From contig NZ_JAPNLK010000003.1 in assembly GCF_026627505.1 (NCBI RefSeq), positions 64,840-128,839 on the forward strand: 64,000 nucleotides of DNA. The letters are read 5' to 3'. Source of the stretch: Streptomyces sp. H27-H5. GTDB taxonomy: Bacteria; Actinomycetota; Actinomycetes; Streptomycetales; Streptomycetaceae. How positions within the stretch are numbered: the stretch's first letter is position 1; every line of letters starts with the position of its first letter. Both the position numbers and the translations under genes were made by a program. The notes under the pieces were generated by a model. It did not search any database, had not been told where the DNA came from, and saw only the letters and a list, made by a program, of their open reading frames with translations. Shown piece by piece: positions 34,690-47,281 of the stretch.

Positions 34690-37143
34690 ATGTCGACACC
34701 GCACAGCTCCCCGCGGCGCCGCAGCCTGTTCGGCTCGGCGCTCGCCGCCCTGATCACGACGGTGGCCGTGTGTGCCGGGGACGCCGTCGCGCGCGTCTTC
34801 CCGTACGGGCCCCGCCACCGCAGCGTCAACGACCTCGGCAACCAGTTCGTGCCGTTCCACGCGTACCTGTGGGACCTGCTGCACGGGCGCGCCGAGGGCG
34901 GCCTGCTCCTCAACTGGCGTTCCGGGTACGGGACGAGCTTCCTGCCGGACTTCGGGACGTACCTGTCGAGCCCGTTCGCGGTGCTCGTCGGGGTCTTCCC
35001 GCGCGCCGACATCGACCTCGCCGTGTACGTGGTCACCGTGCTCAAGACGGCGGCCGCGGCCGCCGCGATGGCGTGGTTGCTGCGCACGCAGCGGCGCGGG
35101 CCGTGGTGGGCGGCGGGGCTGCTCGGGGCCTCGTACGCGCTGTGCGGCTGGTCGGTGATCGAGGCCGCGTACAACCCGATGTGGCTGGACGGGCTGATCG
35201 CGTTCCCGCTCCTGTGTCTGACGGGTGAATGGGCCCTGCGCGGCCGACGTCCCGGGGCGGCGGCGCTGGTCGTGGCCGTGTGTTGGACGGCGAACTTCTA
35301 CACCGCGTACATGGCGACCCTGGGCGCGGCGCTGGTGCTCGTGGTGCGGTTGGCGCAGGACCGGGACGTGGTGCGCGAGGGGCGGGGCGTGCTCGGTCGG
35401 GCGCGGGTGCCGGTTCGGGCCGCGACGGCGACCGTGCTGGGCGTCGCGCTGGCCTCGCCCGTGCTGGCGCCGCTGTTCCTCAGTTCGAGGCAGGCGTATC
35501 CGGGGTGGTCCAAGGAGTTCGCGCCGGCGGCGACCGGGGACCTGTTGGCGCGACTGCTGCCCGCCACGTACTCCTTCTCCTCACCCGCCCTGTTCGTCGG
35601 TACCGGGACGCTGCTGCTGGTGGCGGCGCTGCCGTTCCACCGGGCGGTGCCGGCGCGGGCCCGACTGTGGTGGACGGGGCTCGTGGTGGCGGTGCTGCTC
35701 TCGCTCCAGTGGGCGCCGACCCATCTGGCGTGGCACGCCTTCGCGACCCCGAACGGCAGCCCGTACCGGCAGACCTTCGTGCTCGCCGGGATCGTGGTCA
35801 TCGCCGCCTGGACCGGGCTGGCGGCCGGCCCGCCGGGGGTGCGGGCGCTGGCCTCGGGCGCGGGGGTGCTCTGTCTGGCCGCGCTCGGGGCGACCGGCAG
35901 CCCGCTCGCGACCGGCTGGGGGTACGCGCTGTTCGGCGGCGGGCTGGCGGTGGCCGGCTGGGCGTGGTGGGCGCTGCGCGGCCGGCGCCTCGCGCTCCCG
36001 GCGGCCGGGCTGCTGGTCGCGGTCCTGGTGGGCCAGGCCGCGGCGACCATCGCGTACGGACACCTGGGCAAGCTCGGCGGGCTGGACGACCACCCCTCCT
36101 GGGGGCCCGCGCACACGGCGCGCGCCGAGGCGTTGGCGGGCGCCGAGGGGTGGCCCGGGTATCGGACCGACGCGGGCCGGCCGGCGCTGACGGGCAACGA
36201 TCCGCTGCTGCTGGGCGGTGAGGGCGGGGCGTACTACAGCAGCCACACCCCGGACGTGTTCACCCGCACGATGGTCGCCCTCGGGGCGGGCTGGACCTCG
36301 CGGGGCCGCAGTGTCCAGAGCCTCGACAATCCGGTGACCGACGCCGTCTTCGCGGTCGGGGCGCGGCTGCGGCCCGACGGCACGATCGGCCGGGCGACGG
36401 CCGCGCCGCTGGTCACGGTCCGGCCGCCGGGTCCCCCGCTCGCCTACGGCCCCTCCCCCTTCGCCAACCAGGAACTCCTGTTGGGCGCACGGGTCTACGA
36501 GGCTCCGCTCACGCCGGGCGTCTGTCGGGCGGGCACCGAGGCGTTCCTGTGGGCCCCGGAGTACAACGGCACCGCCCGGCTCGCGGACGGCACCGCGTTC
36601 CGGCTGAACGCCCGTCCGCCGCGCAACCGGGCCGCGCTCCAGCCGATGGGCGTCGCGCACGGTCCCGCCTCGCGGTTGCTCTTCGAGCGGTCCGCGCCGG
36701 CCCGTTGGGAGCTGGCATGCCTGGACCGGGCCCGGTTGGACACGGCGGTGGCCGCGCTGCGGGCCGACGCGCCGACCGCGCTCCGGGTCGACGCGTCGGG
36801 CGTGCGGGCCACCCTGCGGCCGGGCACGACCGGCACGCTGGTGGTGTCGGCGCCGGCGATCGCGGGCTGGACCTGCGGCGGCCGTCCGGCGAGCGCCCAC
36901 CTGGGTCTGGTCGCCGTCCCCGTGGGCCCCGACACCCGCTCGGTGACGTGTACGTTCCGCCCGCCGGGCCTGGTGCCGGGCGCGGCGGCCGCGGCGGTCG
37001 CCCTCCTGGTCCTGCTCGTCCGGCTCGTCCCGTTCGGCCGGTTGCGGCGCGGGGCCGGTGGGGGGCGGCGTACCGGCTCGCGGCCGTCGGTCCCGTCCGG
37101 TACGCCGTCCGGTCGGGCGGAGGCTGCCGGCGTCCGGGTCTGA
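34690..37143 (+). CDS. YfhO family integral membrane protein
   Basis: The product is 817 residues. Many hydrophobic segments lie between residues 15 and 480, with the family signature FPYGPRHRSVNDLGNQFVPF and YGTSFLPDFGTYLSSPFAVL near the N-terminus. A large C-terminal extracytoplasmic region follows (about 480-770), ending in a final helix (GAAAAAVALLVLLVRLVPFG). YfhO proteins are GT-C-like membrane enzymes linked to glycosylation of lipoteichoic acid in Bacillus; the substrate here is unknown. The open frame begins at 34555, but ATG at 34690 matches the start of recognisable sequence (MSTPHSSPRRRSLFGSALAA). It is convergent with a protein kinase gene. Confidence 0.85.
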   Translation: MSTPHSSPRRRSLFGSALAALITTVAVCAGDAVARVFPYGPRHRSVNDLGNQFVPFHAYLWDLLHGRAEGGLLLNWRSGYGTSFLPDFGTYLSSPFAVLVGVFPRADIDLAVYVVTVLKTAAAAAAMAWLLRTQRRGPWWAAGLLGASYALCGWSVIEAAYNPMWLDGLIAFPLLCLTGEWALRGRRPGAAALVVAVCWTANFYTAYMATLGAALVLVVRLAQDRDVVREGRGVLGRARVPVRAATATVLGVALASPVLAPLFLSSRQAYPGWSKEFAPAATGDLLARLLPATYSFSSPALFVGTGTLLLVAALPFHRAVPARARLWWTGLVVAVLLSLQWAPTHLAWHAFATPNGSPYRQTFVLAGIVVIAAWTGLAAGPPGVRALASGAGVLCLAALGATGSPLATGWGYALFGGGLAVAGWAWWALRGRRLALPAAGLLVAVLVGQAAATIAYGHLGKLGGLDDHPSWGPAHTARAEALAGAEGWPGYRTDAGRPALTGNDPLLLGGEGGAYYSSHTPDVFTRTMVALGAGWTSRGRSVQSLDNPVTDAVFAVGARLRPDGTIGRATAAPLVTVRPPGPPLAYGPSPFANQELLLGARVYEAPLTPGVCRAGTEAFLWAPEYNGTARLADGTAFRLNARPPRNRAALQPMGVAHGPASRLLFERSAPARWELACLDRARLDTAVAALRADAPTALRVDASGVRATLRPGTTGTLVVSAPAIAGWTCGGRPASAHLGLVAVPVGPDTRSVTCTFRPPGLVPGAAAAAVALLVLLVRLVPFGRLRRGAGGGRRTGSRPSVPSGTPSGRAEAAGVRV

Positions 37144-37163
37144 GCGCGGCCCGGGCGCGGGGG

Positions 37164-38663
37164 TCAGCGGACCTGGCCCAGCCACTGGAGGGTGCGGCGG
37201 ATCTCCACCGGGAAGGGGTGGCCCGGGCCGTGCACGCGGTCCGCGTCGAAGAGGAGGCGGACCAGGGTGTCGTGGGCGCCCGCCCGGTCGCCGAGGGAGA
37301 GCAGCAGGTGGGCTATCCGGCGGCGGACCTCCAGGGGGAGGCCGGGGTCAGGGTTGGCGTAGTGGTTCTCGAACAGCGGCAGCAGGGAGCGGTACTCGGC
37401 GAGGGCGGCGGCCGGTTCGCCGAGTTGTTCCAGGCACTGGGCGGCGTCGTAGCGAAAGCGCAGCGCCTGGGCGTCGCCGGGCGGGAACTCCTCGACGAGG
37501 CGGCGCAGTTCGGGCAGGGCGCGCCGGTACTGGCCGTCGTCCATCAGCGTGGCCGCGTACTGCTTGCGCAGGGAGCGGACCACCGGCGAGTGGTCCCCGT
37601 GCTCGGCGGCGGCCGCCGGGAGGATGCCGCCGAGGATGTCCACGGCCTGGGTGAGTCGCCCCTGGTCCAGGAGCGTGCGGGCCTCGTCGACGGCGCCGGG
37701 GATGTCCGGTCGGGGCGGGGCGGGCGGTGTGTCGGGGCGCGCCGGCACGGTGGGGCGGTCGGGCCAGGGGGCCTGCGGGCGCAGGAACGGGCGGGTCGGG
37801 TCGAGGTGGCCGGTCGGGACGCCGTGCTTGGGCAGCAGCGGGGTGAGGGCCTCGTACACCTCCTGCGCGGAGCCGGGGCGGTCCTGCGGGTCCTTGGCGA
37901 GGAGGTGCAGGAGCACGGCCTCCAGGGCGTGGGGCACCTCGGGGCGCAGCCGGCGCACCGGCACCGGGGGCTCGTACAGGTGCCGGTGGAGGACTCCGAG
38001 GGCGGTGGACCCGGCGAAGGGCACGTTGCCGCTGAGGAGTTCGTACAGCAGCACGCCGAGGGCGTACAGGTCGGTGTACGGGCCGACGGCGCCGCCCATG
38101 GCCTGTTCGGGTGCCATGTAGGCGGGGCTGCCGATCGGAGTCCCGGTGCTGGTGAGGCGGGTGGTGTCGGTGTCCATCACCGAGGCGACGCCGAGGTCGA
38201 GGACGAGCACCGTGCCGTCGGGGCGGATCATCACGTTGCGGGGCTTGAGGTCGCGGTGCACGATCGGCACCGCGTGGACGGCGGACAGCACCGCGCACAG
38301 TTGCGCGACGACCGCGACGGCCCACGGCCAGGGGTACGGGTCGTGGGCCGCGAGGTGGTCGGACAGGTCGGAGCCCTCGACGTACCCCATGACCAGGTAC
38401 AGCTCGTCGCCGTCGTTGCCGGCGTCGTGCACGGTGACCAGCCCGGGGTGGTCGACCTGGGCCGTGACCCGGCATTCGCGCACGAAGCGGCGGCGCAGCT
38501 CCTCGGCGACGGTGCCGGGGCCCGCGACCTTGTCGGGTCGCAGCAGTTTGACGGCCACCCGCCGGTCCAACCGGCGGTCGTACGCCGTCCAGACCTGGCC
38601 CATGCCGCCCTGGCCCAGGATGGCGGCGAGCTGGTAGCGGTCGCCGATGAGCCGGTCGGTCAC
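37164..38663 (-). CDS. Hanks-type serine/threonine protein kinase with TPR-like C-terminus
   Basis: The product is 499 residues. The kinase domain covers about 8-275: glycine loop ILGQGGMGQVW, catalytic lysine in RRVAVKLLRP (Lys39), HRDLKPRN (136-142), DLG at 156-158 in place of DFG, and TPIGSPAYMAPEQ. A proline-rich linker (about 300-345) leads to a helical, tetratricopeptide-like region (RTLLDQGRLTQAVDILGG, QYRRALPELRRLV, GEPAAALAEYRSLL). There is no membrane helix, so the kinase is cytoplasmic and probably recruited by the membrane protein encoded upstream, whose stop overlaps its GTG start by four bases. The DLG change is common and usually compatible with activity. Confidence 0.91.
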   Translation of the reverse strand: MTDRLIGDRYQLAAILGQGGMGQVWTAYDRRLDRRVAVKLLRPDKVAGPGTVAEELRRRFVRECRVTAQVDHPGLVTVHDAGNDGDELYLVMGYVEGSDLSDHLAAHDPYPWPWAVAVVAQLCAVLSAVHAVPIVHRDLKPRNVMIRPDGTVLVLDLGVASVMDTDTTRLTSTGTPIGSPAYMAPEQAMGGAVGPYTDLYALGVLLYELLSGNVPFAGSTALGVLHRHLYEPPVPVRRLRPEVPHALEAVLLHLLAKDPQDRPGSAQEVYEALTPLLPKHGVPTGHLDPTRPFLRPQAPWPDRPTVPARPDTPPAPPRPDIPGAVDEARTLLDQGRLTQAVDILGGILPAAAAEHGDHSPVVRSLRKQYAATLMDDGQYRRALPELRRLVEEFPPGDAQALRFRYDAAQCLEQLGEPAAALAEYRSLLPLFENHYANPDPGLPLEVRRRIAHLLLSLGDRAGAHDTLVRLLFDADRVHGPGHPFPVEIRRTLQWLGQVR

Positions 38664-39310
38664 TGGTGGGGATCCTGGGTCGCGGTCGGGTTCGGGTCCT
38701 GGTAGGGGCCGCCCGGCTTGGGGGGCCCGTTCGGCTGCGGCGGCCGGTTGCGCAGGAGTTCGCTCAGCTCGTCGAGTTCGGCGCGGACCTGCCCGATCCG
38801 CGGCGGCGGCGTCACCTGCGGCGGGACGTCCGGCCGGTTCGGGATCGGGGTGGGGGTCTGGCCCTGCGGGTAGCCGTAGCCCTGCCCGGAACCGTGCTGC
38901 TGCGGCGGCGTGTACGGCGCGGGCGCCGGGTACCACGGGACCTGCGTGCGGCCGTTGTTCCGGTTCTCGTGGTGGCGGATGTCCGCGACGAGGTAGTACA
39001 CGGTGACCGCGAGACCGGTCAGGAGGGTGCCGCCGGCGCCGAAGTCGCTCTGCCAGCCGCTGGTGTCCGGGGTCTTGTCGAGGCCGATGAAGATCACCCA
39101 CACGACGAGCAGCACGCAACTGACGACGAGCAGCATCCAGTCCCGCGGCTTGCGCGTGACCAACGCGAGCCGCAACATCGTGCCCCACGCGAGGAAACCG
39201 CAGGTCAGCACGGGCAGCACGGCGAACAGTACGCGCAACGTCACCACGCTCCCGTCGCTGGGCGGGGGGCCGGGGTGGCCATGCTGCGGCGGGAAGCCGG
39301 GGCCGTGCAT
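38660..39310 (-). CDS. Membrane protein coupled to a protein kinase
   Basis: The product is 216 residues. Three hydrophobic segments lie at about 24-45 (LRVLFAVLPVLTCGFLAWG), 57-76 (WMLLVVSCVLLVVWVIFIGL) and 92-110 (GGTLLTGLAVTVYYLVADI). The C-terminal cytoplasmic part is Pro-, Gln- and Gly-rich and ends in a short helix (RIGQVRAELDELSELLRN). The stop overlaps the GTG of the kinase gene by four bases, so the pair is co-translated and probably works together, the membrane protein acting as anchor, sensor or substrate. No named family is recognised. Confidence 0.8.
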   Translation of the reverse strand: MHGPGFPPQHGHPGPPPSDGSVVTLRVLFAVLPVLTCGFLAWGTMLRLALVTRKPRDWMLLVVSCVLLVVWVIFIGLDKTPDTSGWQSDFGAGGTLLTGLAVTVYYLVADIRHHENRNNGRTQVPWYPAPAPYTPPQQHGSGQGYGYPQGQTPTPIPNRPDVPPQVTPPPRIGQVRAELDELSELLRNRPPQPNGPPKPGGPYQDPNPTATQDPHQ

Positions 39311-39527
39311 CGCTGCTCCTGACGGGCCGTACGGATAAAGAAAAGATGAGTTCCGGGACTGAGCGTATACAGCCTTGTCCGAAGTGAGTGAGGGGATGAC
39401 CGCAACCGTTGCAGGGTCGCAGCACGACGACCCGCCGGGGCCCGCCGGGCGGGCCCACCGGCCGGCGGGCGAAGCACGCGGAACGCGCGTAGCGTCACAA
39501 AGGGGACACCATCAGGAGGTCGTGCAC

Positions 39528-39701
39528 ATGGGGATCTTCGACAGGTTCAGGGACCAGGCCAAGACCAAGGGCAAGGACATCTCGGACAACCTCGAGGAAG
39601 AGGCCAACGAGAAGACCGGCGGGAAGTACGCCGACCAGGTCGACCGGGCCCAGCAGGAGGCGGAGAAGCGCCTCGGCGTCGACGACGACCCGACGAGGTA
39701 G
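39528..39701 (+). CDS. Rv0909-type small antitoxin-like protein
   Basis: The product is 57 residues, starting at an ATG preceded by AGGAGG. It is highly charged and helical: MGIFDRFRDQAKTKGKDISD, then EEEANEKTGGKYADQVDRAQ. This matches the Rv0909/MT0933 antitoxin family, usually recognised by the KTGGKYADQVDRAQ core. No toxin gene is adjacent on either strand, so it is either an orphan or serves another role; homologues without toxins are common in Streptomyces. A 19-bp stem-loop follows. Confidence 0.82.
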   Translation: MGIFDRFRDQAKTKGKDISDNLEEEANEKTGGKYADQVDRAQQEAEKRLGVDDDPTR

Positions 39702-39705
39702 CCCG

Positions 39706-39755
39706 CCGACGCGGGTGCGGAGCCGACGGGCCGGCCGGCTCCGCACCCGCGTCGG
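39706..39755. terminator. Bidirectional stem-loop terminator
   Basis: A 19-base arm (39706-39724, starting CCGACGCGGGTGCGG) pairs perfectly with 39737-39755 around a 12-base loop, between two convergent genes. Confidence 0.85.
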
Positions 39756-39760
39756 TCACG

Positions 39761-43294
<3,534 letters not shown>

Positions 43295-43454
43295 GAGCAG
43301 GGCTTTCCGTCCGGTGGAGGGGCAACGCGAAGGGCCCGACACGTGAACGGGCCGGGGGTTCCCACCCTACGACGCGTCTCCCCCGACCGCGCGGGGGATT
43401 GCCGTCGTCGCGCGCAGTGACGACCGGTGCCGCGGTGGGCCGGCCCCGGCACGA

Positions 43455-43494
43455 CGCCGGCCCCGGTCGTCCGACTGGACGACCGGGGCCGGCG
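43455..43494. terminator. 18-bp perfect stem-loop terminator
   Basis: CGCCGGCCCCGGTCGTCC (43455-43472) pairs perfectly with 43477-43494 around GACT. It lies 26 bases beyond the stop of the minus-strand permease gene, upstream of mfd. Confidence 0.85.
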
Positions 43495-43520
43495 TACCCC
43501 CGTGACAACCGCCTCCCGAC

Positions 43521-46088
43521 CTAGTCGGTGGCGATTGCGTTCAGTACGTTCATCCGCCCCGCCCGGAAGGCCGGCACCAGTGCGGCGAACAGGCCCACCA
43601 GGGCCGACGCGGCGAACACCCCGAGGATGGTCGGCCAGGGGATCTCCAGGACCTTCAGGCCCTGGAGGGCGAGGAGTTGCTGCGCGGTCGCGCCCCAGCC
43701 CATGCCCAGGCCGAGGCCCAGGAGGGCGCCGAAGAGGGCGATGACCACCGACTCCAGACGGATCATGCGGCGCAGTTGGCGGCGGGAGAGGCCGATGGCG
43801 CGCATCAGGCCGATCTCGCGGGTCCGCTCGACCACCGACAGGGCCAGGGTGTTCACCACGCCCAGGACCGCGACGATGATCGCGAGGGCGAGGAGCCCGT
43901 AGACCATGTTGAGCAGCTGGCCGACCTGGTCCTTCAGCGCCTGCTTGTAGTCGGCCTGGTTGAGCACCTTGTACTGCGGGTACTCGGCGAGCCCCGCCTT
44001 GACCTCGGCGTACGCGGTGTCGGCCTGACCGGCCTTGGCGCTGGCCAGCAGCATGAAGGGGCGCGGCATCCGGTCGGCCGGGACGTTGGCCTCGGCGACG
44101 GCGGTGGAGACGTACTTCATGCCCTTGTCGATGTTGCCCTCGTCGCCGGTGATCGCGGCGACCCTCAGCTTGACGGTCTTGCCGCCGGTGAAGGCGACCG
44201 TCAGCGTGTCACCGAGCTTGATCCCGTGCTCGTCGGCGTAGAGCGAACCGACCGCCATCGCGTTCGGACCGTACGCGTCGGCGTGCTCCCCGGCCCGCAT
44301 CTTGCGGCGGATGTCCTTGGCGTACGACGGGTCGGTGGCGCCCAGGCCCTCGGTGACCGTGGAACCGTCGGGGGCCGTGATCTTGGCGGGCACCTCGCGG
44401 TAGGCGGTGACGTGGTCGAGGTTCTTGTTGGCGCGCATGGCCTGCTCGGCCTGCGGCATGACCGGCTGGCCGGTCATGGAGTTGACGATGTAGTCCGCTC
44501 CGACGGACTTGTCGAGCTCGTCGGTGGCGGAGGCCACCATCGAGGATCCGACCACCGACAGGCAGGCGACCAGGGCCAGGCCGATCATCAGCGCGGCGGC
44601 GGTGGCGCCGGTGCGGCGCGGGTTGCGCAGCGCGTTGCGCTCGGCGAGCCGGCCGACCGATCCGAAGGGCCGCAGCACCGGGGCGGACAGCGCCCTGACC
44701 ACGACACCCGCGAGGAGCGGGCCGATCACGATGAAGCCGATGAGGGTGAGGACCACGCCCAGGCCCAGCCACAGGGAGCCCGGGGCCGCTTCCTCGGCGG
44801 CGCCGGCCAGGTAGAGGGCCGCGCCGCCGACCCCGGTGAGGACCAGGCCGAGGGCGGCCCGGATCCGGCCCGCCTTCTTGTCTCCCGGGGTGCCCGCGTC
44901 GCGCAGGGCGGCCATCGGGGAGACCTTCCCGGCGCGGCGGCCCGGGATGTAGGCGGCGACGACGGTGACGGCGACGCCGAGGACCAGGCCGAGGACCGGG
45001 GTGGTCCAGGCGACCGTCAGGTCGTCGGTGGACAGGTCCATGCCCATCTGGCCCATGAGCTTCATGAGGCCGACGGCCAGGCCCACTCCGGCGGCGACGC
45101 CGAGGACGGAGCCGACGACGCCGAGCAGGAAGGCCTCGACGAGGACGGACCGGTTGATCTGCCTGCGGTCGGCGCCGATGGCGCGCATCAGGCCGATCTC
45201 CCGGGTGCGCTGGGCGACCAGCATGGAGAAGGTGTTGAAGATGAGGAAGATGCCGACGAGGAAGGCGATCCCGGCGAAGCCGAGCATCACGTACTTCATG
45301 ACGTCGAGGAAGGAACCGACGTCCTTGCGGTTGGCGTCCGCGGCTTCCTTGGCGGTCTGGAGCTTGTACGTGTCGGCGCCGACGGCGGCGGCGACGTTCT
45401 GCTTGAGCTGCTCGTCGCTCACCCCGTCCTTGGCGGTGACGTTGACGTGGGTGAAGGCGCCGGCGGAGCCGAGCAGGAACGTCTGGGCGGTGGCCGTGTC
45501 GAAGTACACGAGGGTCGCGCCCGGGTTGGTCACGGTGAAGGCGGCGATGCCGCTGATCTTCGCCCGGTTGTCGCCGGTGACGGCGATGGTGCGGATCTCG
45601 TCGCCGAGCCCCAGGTGGTGCTTCTCGGCGGTGTCGGCGTCGATCATCAACTCGGTCGGCCCGCGGGGGGCGTTGCCGGAGGTGATCTTCATCGACTTGA
45701 GTTCGTTGTCGCTCCAGTTGCCCGCGATGGTCGGGGCGCCGGTGGTCGAACCCAGGTTCTCGTTCTTGGTGTTGACGACGGTGACGGACATCGACAGGAC
45801 GCCGCCCTCGGCGGACTTCACGCCCTCGGCCTTCTCGACCCGGTCGACGACCGAGCCGTTCAGCGTCTGCGGCTTGCCGCTGCCCGGGGTCTCCTCGCCG
45901 TCGGCGACGCCCTTGGGGCTGACCGTGACGTCGGAGTTGGTGACCGCGAACAACTTGTCGAAGGTGGTGTTCATGGTGTCCGTGAACACCAGCGTGCCGC
46001 AGACGAAGGCCACGGACAGCAGGACGGCGATGGCGGAGAGCGCCATCCTTCCCTTGTGCGCGACGAAGTTGCGTCGCGCGGTCTTCAT
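43521..46088 (-). CDS. FtsX/MacB-type ABC permease, second system
   Basis: The product is about 855 residues with the same duplicated architecture as the permease at 15451-18003. It has an N-terminal helix (MALSAIAVLLSVAFVCGTLVF), an extracytoplasmic domain, an FtsX core with VAQRTREIGLMRAIGADRRQI, central helices, a second extracytoplasmic domain, and a C-terminal core with VERTREIGLMRAIGLSRRQL. It works with the ATPase encoded directly upstream. ATG at 46086-46088 is chosen; GTG at 46095-46097, overlapping the ATPase stop by four bases, is an equally plausible translationally coupled start. The extracytoplasmic domains differ strongly from those of the paralogue, so the two systems probably act on different partners. 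Confidence 0.9.
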   Translation of the reverse strand: MKTARRNFVAHKGRMALSAIAVLLSVAFVCGTLVFTDTMNTTFDKLFAVTNSDVTVSPKGVADGEETPGSGKPQTLNGSVVDRVEKAEGVKSAEGGVLSMSVTVVNTKNENLGSTTGAPTIAGNWSDNELKSMKITSGNAPRGPTELMIDADTAEKHHLGLGDEIRTIAVTGDNRAKISGIAAFTVTNPGATLVYFDTATAQTFLLGSAGAFTHVNVTAKDGVSDEQLKQNVAAAVGADTYKLQTAKEAADANRKDVGSFLDVMKYVMLGFAGIAFLVGIFLIFNTFSMLVAQRTREIGLMRAIGADRRQINRSVLVEAFLLGVVGSVLGVAAGVGLAVGLMKLMGQMGMDLSTDDLTVAWTTPVLGLVLGVAVTVVAAYIPGRRAGKVSPMAALRDAGTPGDKKAGRIRAALGLVLTGVGGAALYLAGAAEEAAPGSLWLGLGVVLTLIGFIVIGPLLAGVVVRALSAPVLRPFGSVGRLAERNALRNPRRTGATAAALMIGLALVACLSVVGSSMVASATDELDKSVGADYIVNSMTGQPVMPQAEQAMRANKNLDHVTAYREVPAKITAPDGSTVTEGLGATDPSYAKDIRRKMRAGEHADAYGPNAMAVGSLYADEHGIKLGDTLTVAFTGGKTVKLRVAAITGDEGNIDKGMKYVSTAVAEANVPADRMPRPFMLLASAKAGQADTAYAEVKAGLAEYPQYKVLNQADYKQALKDQVGQLLNMVYGLLALAIIVAVLGVVNTLALSVVERTREIGLMRAIGLSRRQLRRMIRLESVVIALFGALLGLGLGMGWGATAQQLLALQGLKVLEIPWPTILGVFAASALVGLFAALVPAFRAGRMNVLNAIATD

Positions 46089-46093
46089 GACGG

Positions 46094-46882
46094 TCACGAG
46101 GTCCGCCCGCGTGCGTCGAAGTCCTTCATGCGGTCGAGGACCTGGTCGGCGGTCGGGTCGATCATCTCGTCGACGATCCGGCCGTCGGCGAGGAAGATGA
46201 CGCGGTCCGCGTAGGAAGCGGCGACCGGGTCGTGGGTGACCATGACGATCGTCTGGCCCAGCTCGTCCACCGACTGGCGGAGGAAGCCGAGGACCTCGGC
46301 GCCGGCCCGGGAGTCCAGGTTTCCGGTCGGCTCGTCGCCGAAGATGATCTGGGGGCGGGCGGCGAGGGCGCGGGCGACCGCCACGCGCTGCTGCTGGCCG
46401 CCGGAGAGTTCGGTGGGGCGGTGCTTGAGGCGACCCGCGAGGCCCACCGTCTCGACGACCCGGTTCAGCCACTCCGCGTCGGGCTTGCGGCCGGCGATGT
46501 CCATGGGGAGCGTGATGTTCTCCAGGGCGTTGAGCGTCGGCAGCAGGTTGAACGCCTGGAAGATGAAGCCGATCCGGTCCCGGCGGAGCTGGGTGAGCTT
46601 CTTGTCCTTCAGGCCGGTGATCTCGGTGTCGTCGAGGAAGATCTCACCGCTCGTCACCGTGTCCAGTCCCGCGAGGCAGTGCATCAGCGTGGACTTGCCG
46701 GAGCCGGACGGGCCCATGATCGCGGTGAACTGCCCGCGTCGGATGTCCACGTCCACCGCGTCGAGGGCGACGACACGGGTCTCTCCCGAGCCGTAGGCCT
46801 TGACGACCTTGCGTGCCCGGGCCGCGACGGCTTCATGCCCTCCAGTACCCCCGTGCCTGGTTTCGGTCATAGCCGTTGTCAC
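46094..46882 (-). CDS. ABC transporter ATP-binding protein, second system
   Basis: The product is 262 residues. Walker A is GPSGSGKST, the Q-loop is IFQAFNLLPTLNALEN, the signature is LSGGQQQRVAVARAL, Walker B is IIFGDEPTGNLD and the H-loop is MVTHDPVAASYADR. It is about 75% identical by eye to the ATPase at 14623-15396, including the C-terminal segment VLDRMK(A/D)FDA(K/R)GRTS, so the two arose by duplication. The start is GTG at 46880-46882 after GGGGAAA. It is the first gene of a two-gene operon with the FtsX-type permease. A GC-rich simple repeat lies directly upstream. Confidence 0.92.
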   Translation of the reverse strand: MTTAMTETRHGGTGGHEAVAARARKVVKAYGSGETRVVALDAVDVDIRRGQFTAIMGPSGSGKSTLMHCLAGLDTVTSGEIFLDDTEITGLKDKKLTQLRRDRIGFIFQAFNLLPTLNALENITLPMDIAGRKPDAEWLNRVVETVGLAGRLKHRPTELSGGQQQRVAVARALAARPQIIFGDEPTGNLDSRAGAEVLGFLRQSVDELGQTIVMVTHDPVAASYADRVIFLADGRIVDEMIDPTADQVLDRMKDFDARGRTS

Positions 46883-46894
46883 GGTGTTTCCCCT

Positions 46895-46976
46895 CGTTCG
46901 TTCGTCGGCGTGCGTGTGTGCGTGCGTCGGTGCGTCGCGTCGGTGCGTGCGTCCGCGTCGGCGTCGGCGTCGGCTC
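46895..46976. repeat. Low-complexity alternating CG/TG tract
   Basis: About 80 bases made of short units such as TGCG, TCGG and GTCGGC, with runs of alternating purine and pyrimidine (GTGCGTGTGTGCGTGCG at 46909-46925). It lies directly upstream of the ABC ATPase gene, inside its likely leader or promoter. Such tracts can slip in replication or adopt Z-DNA; no function is known. Confidence 0.6.
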
Positions 46977-47169
46977 GCGGTGATCCGTGTGCCGCCGTCG
47001 TGAAGTCTCCGGCGCGGGGGCGTTCGGGCGCACTGGTGCCCGTCGCCGTATCCGTCGGGGGGTTGTCCCCACCCTCCGACGACCTCGCCTCATGTGAACC
47101 AGTTAAAGACGCGCCGGGAGCGCCCACCTCCTCCGGCGGGACGAAAGGCCCCTGGGTCCTTGTGCTGAC

Positions 47170-47185
47170 GAACCCCTAGGGGTTC
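47170..47185. promoter_or_regulatory. Perfect 16-base palindrome upstream of the MFS gene
   Basis: GAACCCCTAGGGGTTC is perfectly symmetrical and flanked by GTGC and GCAC, giving partial further symmetry. It lies about 95 bases upstream of the MFS start and 290 bases from the ATPase start, so it is a candidate operator for one or both. Confidence 0.45.
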
Positions 47186-47281
47186 TGCACCCTTCGATGG
47201 ACCCGAAGTGAGGGATACCGCCGGAAACACCCGTGGTGAGAAGGTGTTCCCCGCGGATGCGTGCACGGTGAAGGGGGTTCG

